The notes beneath the pieces were generated by a model. That model had not been told where the DNA came from and ran no database searches. It saw nothing but the letters and a program-made list of their open reading frames with translations. From Bathynomus jamesi (Eukaryota; Arthropoda; Malacostraca; Isopoda; Cirolanidae), in the NCBI GenBank assembly GCA_023014485.1, contig JAJOZX010000091.1, forward strand, positions 650,501 through 714,500: DNA of 64,000 nucleotides, read 5' to 3'. Positions 10,870 through 22,312 of this stretch are shown one piece after another. The translations under genes were made by a program, and so were the position numbers. The number at the start of each line of letters is the position of its first letter. Within the stretch, counting starts at the first letter, position 1.

Positions 10870-11790
10870 CCAATATTTGAAAGAATACCTCGTAACCTCG
10901 TAGCAATTCCGTGCGTTGGTCTCTCTTCACACGAAGGTCAAGCTGGTGGTCCCGCCTCTAGACCTGGCTTGCTCTCCATCGCGCATAGCCAGGTACACCT
11001 GGCTCATCTGGTACTGTCCCGAGCCAGACATCTAGTCTTCTTTTGAAGACTTCAACTTTGACTCCTGTGACGTTCCTGAGGTCCTTTGGACTCTGGTTAA
11101 AAAGTCTTGGCCCCTTGACAACCAAGCTATTTTCCTTCAGTGTTAAAGGTGTCCCTTATTGGGCCTTTATTTTGGAAACACTACACATTCTGCCTTTCCC
11201 ATTCTCCAGTGTTGTTTGGGTAGTAATTGGGTTTAGTTTGAGGTTTGGTACCAGTTTTTTTATCATTTTCCATACGTAAATTATGGTGTACCTCTCTCTT
11301 CTTCTATCCAGAGAATACAGATTTAGTTTATATAGTCTTCCCCAGTAGTTGAGTTCTTTGCAACCATCAATCTTGACTGTGAAATTTCTCTAAATTTCAT
11401 CTAGTTTATTAATTTCTTCCTTTTTGGTATGATCAGTTTTGGTATGGTCAGTGTTTTCAGCAGGAGAATCATTACTTTCTTGTCCCTTCTTTTAAAGGTT
11501 CTTAGTACCTGTCCCGCGACTCTTTTTGCTGTGTTTATCGCTCTCTGATTTTGTGTCTCGAATCTCGCATCATCGGTCATTATAATCCCCAAATCTATCG
11601 CTTTCGTGCTTCTCTGAATTTCCTGTCTGTCCGGGGCATAGTATGCTGTCTGTTTAAGTTCCTCGTTTCTACCATATCTCAAGGCTGGAATTTCTCGGTG
11701 TTAAATGTTATGTTGTTCTCTTCTGACCATATGTATATTCTGTTTGTGTCCCTCTGCAAGGCCTCTACATCTTTTGCCTTTTTACTTCAA
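10870..11790 (-). mobile_element. 5'-truncated LINE (family A) copy
   Basis: Read right to left, this gives the end of an RT frame: around 11730 the NIxFNTEK-like segment, at 11682-11401 YAPDRQEIQRSTKAIDLGII and QRAINTAKRVAGQVLRTFKR, then a frameshifted tail ending in the 3' sequence complementary to CGTTGGTCTCTCTTCACACG at about 10905. The copy is truncated at a TA-rich tract near 11790. Same family as 19930, 31367 and 57481. Confidence 0.75.
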
Positions 11791-11803
11791 TATATATATA
11801 TAT

Positions 11804-11855
<52 letters not shown>

Positions 11856-11880
11856 TATATGATGATGATGATGATGATGA
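11790..11880. repeat. (TA)n with (GAT)n
   Basis: An interrupted (TA)n tract is followed by about seven GAT repeats. It separates the LINE fragment from the Penelope-like element end. Confidence 0.9.
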
Positions 11881-12530
11881 AAATAACCACGAAGGAAAAT
11901 TAAAACACGAAATAGTGCTCAAGCGTTTTCGTTTAATGAAATCCTCAGGAACACTGAAATTAATAACAAGACTGAGACTATATATATAGATCACGAAGAA
12001 AAAATAAAAATATGATTGGTATACGGAATATTTTAGGAGTATTCAATTCACATGGTATAGCTACCACAGTTTTAGCTCCTCGCCCTTCTTATCTAAATCT
12101 GATCTGAAAGAATTCAAAATAATAAGATCGAGCGAAAAAAGGCCCTGGTTAAGGTTGAAATTGTTTGTAAGTTGAATAATGGCACACTCAAGAGTGTTTC
12201 TACTGACAATGTTGCTTGAGTAAAACAAAACTGAAGAATTATTCCAATCAGTACAATGAGACATCTCTGACAAATGGACAGAAAGGGCATTGGACGAGTG
12301 CCCCGTTCTCACGGAATATTGATGTTGTTTTACGCGCGTGTCCAAATCTTTTCCCGTCTGTCCAATGTAAAAGAAGTCACAATGTTTGCAACCAATTTTA
12401 TAGATAATGCCTGAATTATTGGTAGGACTATTCTTTATTATGACATTTTTCACAATTTTGTCATGTAAAAATACAACATTAATGTTCAAAAGTTTAAGTA
12501 CATTAGCAATACCTAAAAAGTCTGGGAAAA
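11880..12530 (-). mobile_element. Penelope-like element 3' part with GIY-YIG endonuclease domain
   Basis: The minus-strand frame 12489-12061 reads IIKNSPTNNSGIIYKIGCKH, then DFFYIGQTGKDLDTRVKQHQ, then SVRTGHSSNALSVHLSEMSH. This is the C-terminal GIY-YIG nuclease of Penelope-like retroelements, with the CKHC-type cysteine pair before YIGQT. The frame stays open upstream to about 12525 (LGIANVLKLLNINVVFLH). The RT domain is missing, so the copy is 5'-truncated. Downstream (12060-11880) is the untranslated end that contains GTTCCTGAGGATTTC...CGCTTGAGCAC on the minus strand. That end sequence recurs as solo palindromes at 21763 and 25806. Confidence 0.85.
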
Positions 12531-12559
12531 ATGGAAGTACTGTACTTAAATATTCTTCG

Positions 12560-12745
12560 ACAATGTGCGAGGGTTATTATTCACACGATAGAAAGTTTGT
12601 TTTGCCTTTTGCATTTTGCCTTTTTGTCTATTTGCGGAGTTGTCACATTGTCTTGATTGGAATAATTCTTCAATTTTGTTTCACTCAAGCAACATTGTAA
12701 ATAGAAATATTCTTGAGTCCGCTATTATTCAACAAGTTTGGCTGA
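12560..12745 (+). mobile_element. Inverted second fragment of the Penelope-like element
   Basis: GATTGGAATAATTCTTCA and CACTCAAGCAACATTGT match the complement of the GIY-YIG region at 12180-12280. The fragment therefore points opposite to the main copy. It is diverged and has stops. Confidence 0.6.
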
Positions 12746-13829
12746 TAAAGTCAAATGAAACCCGCACGCTACTTCTGAGTAATGATGTGCTGTTAATGTA
12801 TTGAATTTGATACCACTTTGTAGTCTAAATATACTTACCAAGAAACTTACAAAAAATACGATATTAAAATTAATATAGCAAATAATAATTACACAAATCT
12901 TTGTGAGGAAGTTCACAAATCTTGACAAATGTTACTAAATTCATTATCAGTAGACAGTACTTAAGAAATACATCAGTGGTATTATAAGCAATTTCTGTTA
13001 ATACCCCTATTGCTCCCAAAAAATATTTATGGTATTTCATCTCTTTTGGCCACAAAGTGATATCTATTATGAAAATATATAGTAACTTATTAAAACAAAA
13101 GCTATTTTAATTCTACATATTAAATTTAATGTATAAAATTAATGTCTTAATCGATAAATTCTCTCCCAATTTTAATTGAAAGACTTTCTTTTAAAATTTC
13201 CTAACTCTGAATAATAGCATTCAACCCGTAAAGCGCGTCTCCTTTGCTGAAAGCAGTTTACAGTTGTATACAGTTCAGATGTATATACAATAATAATAAT
13301 AAAATATACTCAGAGGTGCGAGCTCTGTATATTTATAATTGAAGAAGTTGAGTGAAGTGGATCGAATTGAATTCCTTTCAGGAATCACATCGGAAGAGCC
13401 GACAAGCAAGCCGCTATCAAGTTATATTAAATTACGGAACGGACTGAAATAGCTGTAGCGATTCCCAATGCAAATTCATTCAAATTCCTGTTTCCTTCAA
13501 TACCACTACTAGTAAATATTACCTTAAATATTAAGGTATAACTATACAGTATTAATTGTATTCATTAAGAAATTAGGTTTGTAGTGTAAATGCACGTAAA
13601 TAAGACACTATGAATCACATTTATCGTACTAAGAATGTTAATATATACCACATTTATTTCATAGAGAAGCAGAAATGTGTCACACTTGTCGCGAATTTTC
13701 AAAAAGTGTTTTAGTTTTATGTGCATTGGTCAGAAATTTCAGTCATCAGTTTAGATTTGGTGAATGTGGGTGTCTACTTTGGTGCTCCCAGAAGGAGGAT
13801 ATACTATATAGAAAAGAATCTCTCTCTCA
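12746..13829. other. AT-rich stretch with nothing assigned
   Basis: I see no gene, tRNA or clear repeat in this stretch. It contains short AT-rich runs and ends in a (TA)n tract at 13830-13886. Confidence 0.5.
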
Positions 13830-13835
13830 TATATA

Positions 13836-13886
<51 letters not shown>
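13830..13886. repeat. (TA)n microsatellite
   Basis: A nearly pure TA repeat of about 55 bp, preceded by a short CT run. Confidence 0.95.
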
Positions 13887-13891
<5 letters not shown>

Positions 13892-14329
13892 CTCTCCCCG
13901 TGAATGTATAAACAAAGCAAATTAAAATGTTATAAATGAATATAAGTGATATAAATATAAAAAAATAATGGAAGGAATAAGTATTATAAAAAGCGAACGA
14001 AGTCCCGTGCTTCTCCTTCAGGTATTTTGTGAATCAGTATTCTTGAGAAAATAATGATACACCTCGTTCCAAAAATCAACATCTGCTTTTGGGAAGGAAA
14101 ATTCGATAGTATTTTAAACAGAAATTAAAGCATTTTGTAATGAATCTGCATCAATTCCAAATTATTATTATTATTATTATTATTATTATTGTTATTATTA
14201 TTATACTTGTTTACTGTCAATTATATCCGATTATTGGCCAAGTCGTTAAACACTTAAATTTAGTTAAAGGGGCCCAACATTTATCACAGAATATGGCTGA
14301 AGTGTATATATATATATATATTTATATTT

Positions 14330-15110
14330 TTTATGCAGGAAGGAGAGCACCCCCACCCCCTCACCCACCCGCCAAACAGGAAGAAGATAGCCAAAATCAA
14401 GGTTCAAGGTTTTCGAGATTTCGAGATGCCTGGACACTTTAGGTTTGAAAGATTGGAGGTTATAGACAGGGGGAAAGATGGAGTGAGGAAGCTTGTTCCA
14501 GAGTTGACCTTGTGAGTAGATGAAAGATTTAGAATACCGACTAACCTTTGCGTTAGAGAGTTGGACAGAAAAGGGGTGAGAATATATCGAAAGTACTGGA
14601 GAAGAGACCGCAACTCAGCCGTCAGAATGGAAAAGAGGAGGGAAAGAAGAAGAAGTAAAGTTATTGGAGAGGTTCTTGGCTAGGTGCCAGAAAGAGCGAG
14701 AAGAATTAGAATTGGATAGGTTTTCACATTTTTGTCTGATGAGTGAATTTTTGGCGAGTCGAAGAACAGATTTTGCACGATTCCGGGCAGAAATATAAGC
14801 TGAGTGAGAGTCAGGCGTTGGATGGTGACGGTAGCTTCAGAAAGCCTCCTCTCTGTTGAGGATACCATTATAGCAAGCAAAGTTAAACCAACTTTTTTTG
14901 CGTTAGTTGTAGGAATAGAATATGGAATGTACGCCTCCATGCCCGAGAGAATCACCTCCGTGATGCACTCAGCGCACTCGGAGAAAAGCAGTAATCATTC
15001 CATGGGAAATCAAAAAAGTACTGCCTAAGGACCTCTCAGTCAGGGAGCGATAGGAGTGCAACGGAGGAAAAGTTCAACGGAGTAAGAAGGATGTGTGGTG
15101 AGAAATAAAT
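14330..15110 (-). mobile_element. LINE (family C) C-terminal fragment
   Basis: Read on the minus strand, 14613-14404 gives LVGILNLSSTHKVNSGTSFL and PSFPLSITSNLSNLKCPGIS, and 14955-14680 gives a related upstream part. These correspond to the tail of the plus-strand copy ending at 16450 (its SFSVQLSNARVNGYFQFFIY-type ending). The 3' end, ATGCAGGAAGG next to a TA tract, is shared. The two copies are head to head with their truncated ends facing each other near 15100-15180. Confidence 0.6.
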
Positions 15111-15179
15111 CCAGAATTTAAGTTTAAGTTTCTATCCTTCTATCTGTGCCTTTATCTCTTATTTCCTTTCTGGCCGATA

Positions 15180-16450
15180 TATAGCTGCTGCGGTTGTAGG
15201 TGGCCATTGTTCTTCTCCCAAAACTATTAACAGTGGTGTTCCTCAGGGTTCTGTCCTGTCACCCACTCTTTTACTTTTATTTATCAATGATATATTAAGT
15301 CGCACTTCCTGTCCTCTTCACTCCTATGCCAATGATTCCACCCTTCACTTCTCCACCCACTTCCCAAAGCGTCCCTCTCAACAGTCACTCAATGATTCGC
15401 GTAGAATGGCTGTGGTACACCTGGTCTCTGATCTTTCTGCTATCTCTGACTGACGCAGAGAAAACTTTGTGGCTTTCAATGCCTCAAAAACTCAGTTTAT
15501 CTGTCTACTCGTCACAATCGTTCACGTGGCTATCCCCTGACATTCAACAATACACATCTCAATCCTTCCTCTTCTCTTAACATTCTTGGCGTTTCTTTTT
15601 CTCGTGATCTTTCCTGGAGAGATCACATATACCAGTGGCGGCTCGTGACTAAAAATTCTAGGGGTGCTGTCTCTAAGAATGGGTTGAAATAATTACTGAA
15701 ATAAAAGGATGAGCATTGAGCAATGAATAAAAGTTTCAAAAGTTATTGAAAAAGTTATTCAGTGAGCTCATCCTTATATTGTTCTGGATTATTTCAATTG
15801 TAAATAAAAAATTTAGGGGTACTGCAGTTCCGCAGTGCCTACCAACGAGCCGCCACTGAGTCATATACTCTCTTTCCAAAACAGTTTCTAAGAGGTTAGG
15901 TGTGTTCTACCGTCTCCACAGTTTCTTCGCCCCCACTCACTTGCTGTCTCTGTACGGGGGTCTTGTCCGCCCCTGTATGGTTCAACTCACACAGCGACTT
16001 CACCGGATGGAATCAAAGGCTTTTCGTCTCATCAATTCTCCACTTCTTACTGACTGTCTTCAATCGCTCTCTCTCTCTCGCCGGAATGTTGCCTCACTCT
16101 CTCTCTTTACTATTGCTATTATAACGGACACTACTCCTCTGAACTCTCTAACTACATTCCTCCTCCTTTAAGGAGAGCAGGCAGCACCAGATTTTCGACA
16201 CAGGCTCATTCCTTTTCTGTCCAACTCTCCAATGCAAGGGTTAATGGGTATTTTCAGTTTTTCATCTACTCAACCGGTGAACTTTGAAACAATCTTTCTC
16301 AGTCCATCTTTTTCCCTGTCTATGACCTCCAATCTTTCAAACGCAGAATATCCAGCATCTCAAAAACCCTGACCTTGATTTTGGCTCTTCTTCTTGAATA
16401 GGGGAGGTCGTTTTTGGGGACGTCGCCCTTGACCCCGCCTTCCTGCATAA
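15180..16450 (+). mobile_element. LINE (family C) reverse transcriptase remnant
   Basis: Plus-strand translation gives INSGVPQGSVLSPTLLLLFI (15222-15282), then HSYANDSTLHFSTHF, a mutated form of the YADDS catalytic box (D to N). FNASKTQFICL follows, then frameshifts, then LYGGLVRPCMVQLTQRLHRM and SKAFRLINSPLLTDCLQSLS near 15950-16080. The ending is GDVALDPAFLHNIYS-like with TATGCAGG near 16440. The substituted catalytic residue and the stops show it is dead. A hAT MITE interrupts it at 15633-15858. From memory, this RT type is very common in decapod genomes. Confidence 0.78.
15633..15858. mobile_element. hAT-type MITE (CAGTGGCGGCTCGT termini)
   Basis: CAGTGGCGGCTCGT at the left is complementary to ACGAGCCGCCACTG at the right. 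The flanks ACATATAC and AGTCATATAC are similar but not a clean 8-bp duplication. It splits the LINE at 15180-16450. Confidence 0.75.
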
Positions 16451-16456
16451 TATATA

Positions 16457-16793
16457 TAGTGTTGTGCGCGCTACCGCTACTTTCTAAAATGTATGTTAAT
16501 TATGAAAAAAATATAATTCAATAGAAAATCGGTACAGCTCACAATAGACTGACAGTCAGTCCACGGCAACCGTAGCCGACTTGTTTCAACATGTTGCCGT
16601 CGTGAACAGAGGCAGACAGTAAGCCGACTTGTTTCAACATGTTTCCGTGAACAGAGGCAGAGAGTAAGGATAGAAACTAATACAGTATTTCAATTTTCAT
16701 AAAAGTAGCGAATAGCGCCATGGAATTGCTTTAAATAGTAGCGGCTCTACCGCTATCGCTACTAAAAAGGTAGCAGCGCTACTCCCAACACTG
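16457..16793. mobile_element. hAT-like non-autonomous element
   Basis: TAGTGTTGTGCGCGCTACCG at the left pairs with the complement of AGCGCTACTCCCAACACTG at the right. Inside is a duplicated CCGACTTGTTTCAACATGTT segment (16570-16660). No coding sequence. The target duplication is obscured by adjoining microsatellites. Confidence 0.6.
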
Positions 16794-16795
16794 TC

Positions 16796-16800
<5 letters not shown>

Positions 16801-16856
<56 letters not shown>

Positions 16857-16922
16857 TGTCTCAAAAGTCCTGCCCTATAATGTACAACATGATATTAGCC
16901 TTTGTTGCAGAACTTCTGGGAC

Positions 16923-16976
<54 letters not shown>
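16801..16976. mobile_element. Mini Tc1-type MITE between two (TA)n tracts
   Basis: GGTGTCTCAAAAGTCCTGCC (16855) and the complement of GAACTTCTGGGACACC (ending 16925) form a 70-bp element. It lies between (TA)n tracts at 16807-16854 and 16927-16974, which fits a TA-targeting Tc1/mariner element inserted in a TA array. Confidence 0.55.
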
Positions 16977-16977
<1 letters not shown>

Positions 16978-17077
16978 CCTAGGAAACGAATGTATCTATT
17001 ACCAAAAAAAGAATAAGAATTTGTAGTTTATCTTAAAATAGAATGCAAAAACTTCACTTTTCTACGTGAAGGTCAAA

Positions 17078-17141
17078 ATATGATAATAAAAACCCACTCT
17101 AATAAACTCTGTCTATTAGAGTGGGTTTTTATTATCATACT
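17078..17141. repeat. Perfect short hairpin
   Basis: ATGATAATAAAAACCCACTC and its exact complement lie on either side of an approximately 10-base loop, giving arms of about 27 bp with no mismatch seen. Confidence 0.85.
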
Positions 17142-17531
17142 TAAAATAGAAATAATTAATATTCTGAATCAGAAGAGATAACCTTTTTTATGCCAATCGG
17201 GTGTAACTTCATTTTTGAGGTCATATTAGAGGCGAAGGCTTTGGTTCTGTATGCAAAGATTGACAAGTAGTCTGTTCGAATTAGTAAATTTCTACTACAG
17301 CTTCAAACAACCTTCGTTAAACCGAGTTCACATGGTCGCTTGTTCCGTGACTTTACAAAATATTTACAGCTTCGTTGCTGGCAAACCTTTGGTATGCCGG
17401 ACATCTTCTTGATAAACTGCCCTCCATCCTTAATGAGTTAAATTTAACGATTTTGTTTGTCATATTTTAGAGATTATTATATTTTATGGCATACAAAGTA
17501 AATTTTAAATAATTATAACGCATTAAACGTA

Positions 17532-17534
<3 letters not shown>

Positions 17535-17622
<88 letters not shown>
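17535..17622. repeat. (TA)n microsatellite
   Basis: About 88 bp of nearly pure TA, directly before the hAT-like element. Confidence 0.95.
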
Positions 17623-17625
<3 letters not shown>

Positions 17626-17629
17626 TAAA

Positions 17630-17666
17630 CAGTGCTTTTTTTTAAAAAAAGGTGCCGGTACTCATT

Positions 17667-17709
<43 letters not shown>

Positions 17710-18126
17710 CATACATCATAACATTAACTTACCGTTTTATAGAAAATTCCAAATTTTCATCAAGTTCTCATCTGCTTCAATATGTCGACTTCATTCCTTG
17801 CTGTTGGTGTCAACTGCTGAGTGGCGCATAATAAATTGTATTGTGTACTAGCTCATAGTTGTTATTTTTAGATGCCTTACATTTGTTGGGTACGTAAAGT
17901 TTATCTACAATTGATTTCAATGCTTACCATATAACAACTATACTTACCATGAAATAAAATAGGTATACAGTATAATTTTATACTACAGAATATTATAATA
18001 CAATATCGCTTAAGTTTTAGAAAACTTAAAAATTTAATAAGAAAGATTCTAGATAATCAAGAATTAATTATTCAAAAAAGGTGCCGGTACGCCGTACCGA
18101 TGCGTACCGTCACAAAAAAAGCCCTG
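17630..18126. mobile_element. hAT-like non-autonomous element (GGTGCCGGTAC subterminal)
   Basis: The left end CAGTGCTTTTTTTTAAAAAA followed by GGTGCCGGTAC mirrors the right end GTACCGTCAC...AAAAAAAGCCCTG. An internal GGTGCCGGTACGCCGTACCG block repeats the subterminal motif. The flanks AGTATAAA and TATATAAT are weakly alike. A (TA)n tract at 17672-17707 lies within it. Confidence 0.6.
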
Positions 18127-18166
<40 letters not shown>

Positions 18167-18269
18167 GGATCAGTAGATAAGCATATTAATTTTAAAATGT
18201 GATGTTTTTATTTTCTGGATAATTTTCACGTATGAATTCTTATTAAAAATGGAAGTCTTTAACACAAGA

Positions 18270-18489
18270 ACTGAATAGAGAGTACGCCCTCAGAATAAGC
18301 TCACAAGTGAGGTTAAGTGACGTTGGGTCTGGAAAGTAACTGGTTGGATGACTTTTTGCATTCAGATGATTGAGTGACCGCAGATGGTCGGATCCCACGT
18401 ATAGCTGTAGGTCCCCTCCGTCGCATGACCTTTGCCGTTACAAAGGAGGTTAAACAACCTCCAAACATATTATTATTATTATTATTATT
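18270..18489 (+). mobile_element. 5S rRNA-derived SINE, copy 1
   Basis: GAGGTTAAGTGACGTTGGGTCTGG and GGTTGGATGACTT (quoted in part) match the middle and 3' half of 5S rRNA in order. A body follows that contains GTAGGTCCCCTCCGTCGCATGACC and AAAGGAGGTTAAACAACCTCC-type sequence, ending in (ATT)n. The 5' part of the 5S head is eroded. Confidence 0.75.
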
Positions 18490-18680
18490 GTTGTTGTTGT
18501 TGTTGTTGTTGTTTTTGTAACTTTTTGTGGAATTTATTGTGATTATTCCCATTGGTAAGGTCTGCTTGCACTACTAAGACTCTCAGAGTAGCGGAGTCTC
18601 CACGGATTTGCTGTGTTCTGATCCACTGTAACCCTATCAGTCGATGAAGGAACCGGGGACCGGTACTGCAGGTGGTCTAA

Positions 18681-18745
18681 ATCAAGGGTGTCAAACGTTT
18701 GGCTCGCGAAAGAGTTTTATTTGGCCCGCAGAATTTTCACTCGTT
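18681..18745. mobile_element. One-sided hAT end
   Basis: CAAGGGTGTCAAACGTTTGG followed by a TTTGGCCCGC block resembles a hAT terminal and subterminal sequence. No matching right end is found, so it is an isolated fragment. Confidence 0.35.
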
Positions 18746-19291
18746 AATCAAGTACAGCAGTGTACGATATAAATTCAATGGTTCAATCTAGAAAGTGTCA
18801 TCCAGTATCGGAGAACACAATACAGTATGTCATTAAATAAAATATAAGTGCCTTTATTCTTTACCTTTCATCGTAATTGCTGTATATGGCTCTCTGCAGG
18901 GCACATTATCAGATTACGCAGACTCTCCTTTTAAAATGAGAGTTCGATATCTTTGCATTAAATGGACAATAACAATACTTAAGACGGCCTATTTCTCACG
19001 ACTATATCTATTACAGATTACGATATTTATTATCTTCTGTTTCGATTCGCTCGTGTACCGCCTTCAAATTGGTAATATTTAACTATTTTAATCAGTTTCT
19101 GACTGGTTAAAGGAAATCAAACGTCTTGTAAGTTTCTAACGCGATTTTTGCGTATTTCTAAATCGGGTGCAACCACTGATTTTATTCGATATATCGTGTA
19201 CAAAAACATTCACTATTATTCTATTGACATATACACTGGTATCGAAACTACGATACACAGTGTTCGGGTGTATAAAGCTTATTCATTAAGA

Positions 19292-19337
<46 letters not shown>

Positions 19338-19449
19338 TACACGCAGTCGCTTCAGCATTAACATAAGATCTTCAGCATAATATCTCTTTATTAAGCTTGC
19401 ATCTAGAGTGTACCTTTTTGAGCAACAATTCATCTATAGGTTTTTCCCG

Positions 19450-19745
19450 AATTTTAGAATTACTTTCGTAACGAAACATAGCATTAATCACGAAAGAACT
19501 CTGAAAGGTACATGAATGTTCTGATTTCTAAGTAATTTTTGCATGCAAAATTACTACTAATCCTGAAGGACCGAACAATTTTTTTGCTTCCAATTCGTTT
19601 TAAGTTATTTTTACATGAAAAAATAGCATTAACCCCGAAGGATCGAAAAATATCTGCCTTCTATAGACTTTTATTAATTTTTGTGCGTAAATATGCCATT
19701 AATCCCGAGCAGCCTACCAAAGTCCTTCTTTCAGTACAGGTTTTT
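19450..19745. repeat. Diverged tandem repeat of about 80 bp
   Basis: A motif of the form TTTTTRCATGNAAAATTA...ATTAATCCCGAAGGAYCGA recurs about four times with spacing near 80 bp. The copies are strongly diverged. Confidence 0.5.
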
Positions 19746-19819
19746 ACCCGAGTTATGTAGGTTTCGTTGTTCATTTAATTTAGGCTTAGTTATGGAATAA
19801 TAAAATAATGTTTTGGGGG

Positions 19820-19930
19820 TGCTTAACCTTCGTAACAATTATTTAGGTCAAGCGCAGTGTCTCCGAGAGTCTGATACAGCGTGAATTCCGTCACGACAAA
19901 TGTCATGTGACGGAGGGGACCTACGGCCTT
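19820..19930. mobile_element. 5S-SINE body fragment
   Basis: GTCATGTGACGGAGGGGACCT matches, in complement, the body sequence of the 5S-derived SINE at 18400-18440 (quoted in part). The 5S head is missing. Confidence 0.4.
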
Positions 19931-21500
19931 ACGTAGGCTTTAGTGTTGAGGGTGTCCCTTGTCGGGCCTTTAGTTTGGGAACAATACACATTCTACCTTT
20001 CCTATTTTCCAGTGCTATTTGGATGAGTGGATTTAGTGTGAGGTTAGATACCAGTTTTTCGATCATTTTCCATATGTAAATTATGGTGTATCTCTCTCCT
20101 CTTCTTTCCAGCGAATACAGATTTAATTTACGTAGTCTTTCCCAGTGGTTGAGTTTCTTGACTGTGAAACTCCTCTGGACCTCTTCTAGTTTATTAATTT
20201 CCTCTTTTTTTAATGTGGACGTCAAGGGCCTACTTGGCTTCTTTAATTCGTTGGAGAACGCGTTCTTTGCGAAACGTTGCCATGACTTATGAACTCATTT
20301 TGGGTGGTTTCTGAGAGGTAGTTCACGCTTTTCAGGTTATTACGGGGGCAACCCAAGTATGTAGACATAATCGGATCATTCTCCGTCAAGAATTATGTTT
20401 GACCTATTAAGTTAAATTCAAGTTAAATAATTAACTAAATAAGAACTTTATTCAATGACTATAAATTTAAAAAAAAAAATTATCATAGGGGCATCAAATT
20501 TATGGATTGCGTAATCCATTTTCGGCGCCCCCCCGTACGAGCCAGAGCCTGGGGAAAGGTTACCTCCCCCCTGCACCCCCTTCGGGCCGCCACTAATCTG
20601 GGGCATAGTGTACTGTCTGTTTAAATTCTTCATTTCTTCTATATCTGAAGAACTGACATTTCTCGGTGTTAAAATTCATGTTATTGTCTTCTAACCATTT
20701 GTATATTTTGTTTGTGTCCCTCTGTAGGGCCTCCACCTCTCCTGTATTGCCGATTTTTCTGCTGATCTTTGTATCGTCAGCAAAGGATGTTACTATACTT
20801 CTGTCGTCTACTTCATTGTCTATGTCTGTCAGCATGATAATGAATAGGTGTTGGGGTGATACTGTTCCTTGTGGAACTGAGCTGCGTACTTCCGATTCTG
20901 ATGATGATATACCTTGGATTTTTACGGCTTGCTGCCTTTCCCTTAGGAAGTTGTAGATCCATTTTCCCACTTTGCTTGTTATTCCCTTCATTTTGTTTCA
21001 TTATGTCATGATCACACTTAAATGCTTTAGTAAAATCCGTGTATATTACATCGTATTTATCATTGCTCTCAAGTGTGTCTGTCATGTTATTATAGTCCTC
21101 TATTAGTTGTGATAGACCTGATCTTCCTGATCGGAATCCGTGCTGGTTCTCATTGAATCTTTCCTGCGTTTCCAAAAAGTCATATATTTTCTCTCTGACT
21201 ATTCTTTCAAATAGTTTGGTGAGATGTGATGTCAGTGATACCGATCTATAGTTCTTTGCTTGAAACCTATCTGCCACCCTCCTTTATATATAAAAACAAT
21301 GTTCGCTCTTTTTTAGTATATTCGGTATTTCCCCCGTGTCCAGGGATCTCCATATCCAATAAATAGGTGTAGCTATTTCGTTCTTACAGTTTTTAAACAA
21401 CAAGGCATTTAATTTGTCTGGGCTGAATGTGATTTCATTTGTCTTAATAGCTTTCGCTATTTTTCAAGATTTCCAGCGTCTTTTCTTTTTTTTAGCATTT
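19930..21500 (-). mobile_element. LINE (family A) copy with RT domain, interrupted
   Basis: Minus-strand frames read, from the 5' side: FQAKNYRSVSLTSHLTKLFE and HGFRSGRSGLSQLIEDYNNM (21260-21100), a DVIYTDFTKAF motif A near 21060, a frameshift, then VRSSVPQGTVSPQHLFIIML (near 20880) and VTSFADDTKISRKIG (near 20790), the catalytic box. The C-terminal part resumes at 20225-19929 with NLYSLERRGERYTIIYIWKM. The gap 20240-20590 holds inserted sequence whose right side ends CCTTCGGGCCGCCACTAA, probably a one-sided hAT-like element. Frameshifts make the copy non-functional. Confidence 0.82.
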
Positions 21501-21524
21501 CTTCGGTTGTTCCATCATGAAAAA

Positions 21525-21659
21525 GAAAAACTATAGTATTTATCATTTACCATTACTTACTTGGACTATAGTGGAAATAATTTTCCCAGAAGAATTCCTT
21601 GTTCCATGCACGGTCTGTATGTAACATAAAAGTTTCTCAGGGGACCATTCTGAGTTGTA

Positions 21660-21665
<6 letters not shown>
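21525..21665. mobile_element. Unclassified repeat X, fragment 1
   Basis: CCATGCACGGTCTGTATGTA and CCATTCTGAGTTGTAATAAA recur at 59213-59565 and in part at 57230-57445, each time ending against a (TA)n tract. The origin is unknown. Confidence 0.55.
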
Positions 21666-21702
<37 letters not shown>

Positions 21703-21762
21703 TATATATATATATATATTATATATATATATAAGTTATTTCACGAAAGTAACAAGTGAATA

Positions 21763-21912
21763 ATATTCATGATGAAAATAACCACGAAGGAAAATTAAAA
21801 CGTGAAATAGTGCTCAAGCGCTTTCGTCTGATGAAATCCTCAGGAACAGTGTGTGTTCCTGAGAATGTCATTAGACGAAAGCGCGTGAGCACTGTTTCGT
21901 GTTATCCTTTTC
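21763..21912. mobile_element. Solo palindrome of Penelope-like element ends, copy 1
   Basis: GATGAAAATAACCACGAAGG and CTCAAGCGCTTTCGTCTGAT match the end of the Penelope-like element at 11880-11950. Here the end faces an inverted copy of itself around CAGGAACAGTGTGTGTTCCTG, with no coding sequence between. Confidence 0.7.
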
Positions 21913-22312
21913 GGATCACCTGAAGATCAGGGACCCCAGCCTTCGTTAGTTAGCCTTATAAGGCTAACTAACGAAAATATCACGATTTAACCTAACCAAT
22001 CGTTAGGTCAACTGTACGCCCTTGACGATTGGTTAGGTTAAGTCGTGATATTTTCGTTAGTTAGCCTTGAATGCCCGGTTAGGTTAATTGCATGCCCGGT
22101 TAGGCCAACTGTACGCCCTTGACGACTGGTTAGGTTAAGTCGTGATATTTTCGTTAGTTAGCCTTGAATGCCCGGTTAGGTTAATTGCATGCCCGGTTAG
22201 GCCAACTGTACGCCTTTGACGATTGGTTAAGTTAAGTCGTGATATTTTCGTTAGTTTTAACGAAAATATCACGACTTAACCTAACCAATTGTCAAAGGCG
22301 TAAACAATGGGA
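21913..22312. mobile_element. GG8 palindromic element with internal tandem repeats (right end missing)
   Basis: It starts GGATCACCTGAAGATCAGGG, as at 53820, followed by the core. Then a 97-bp unit beginning GCCTTGAATGCCCGGTTAGG is repeated (22064-22160, 22161-22257). It ends with a further core palindrome around TTAGTTTTAACGAAAATATC. No complementary GG terminus is seen on the right, so one end is lost. Confidence 0.75.

Noticed and set aside
11880..11950. Functional hammerhead ribozyme at the Penelope-like end
   Set aside because: CTGAGGA and CGAAA are present on the minus strand, but stem II is weak and no A15.1-U16.1 partner or cleavage base fits.
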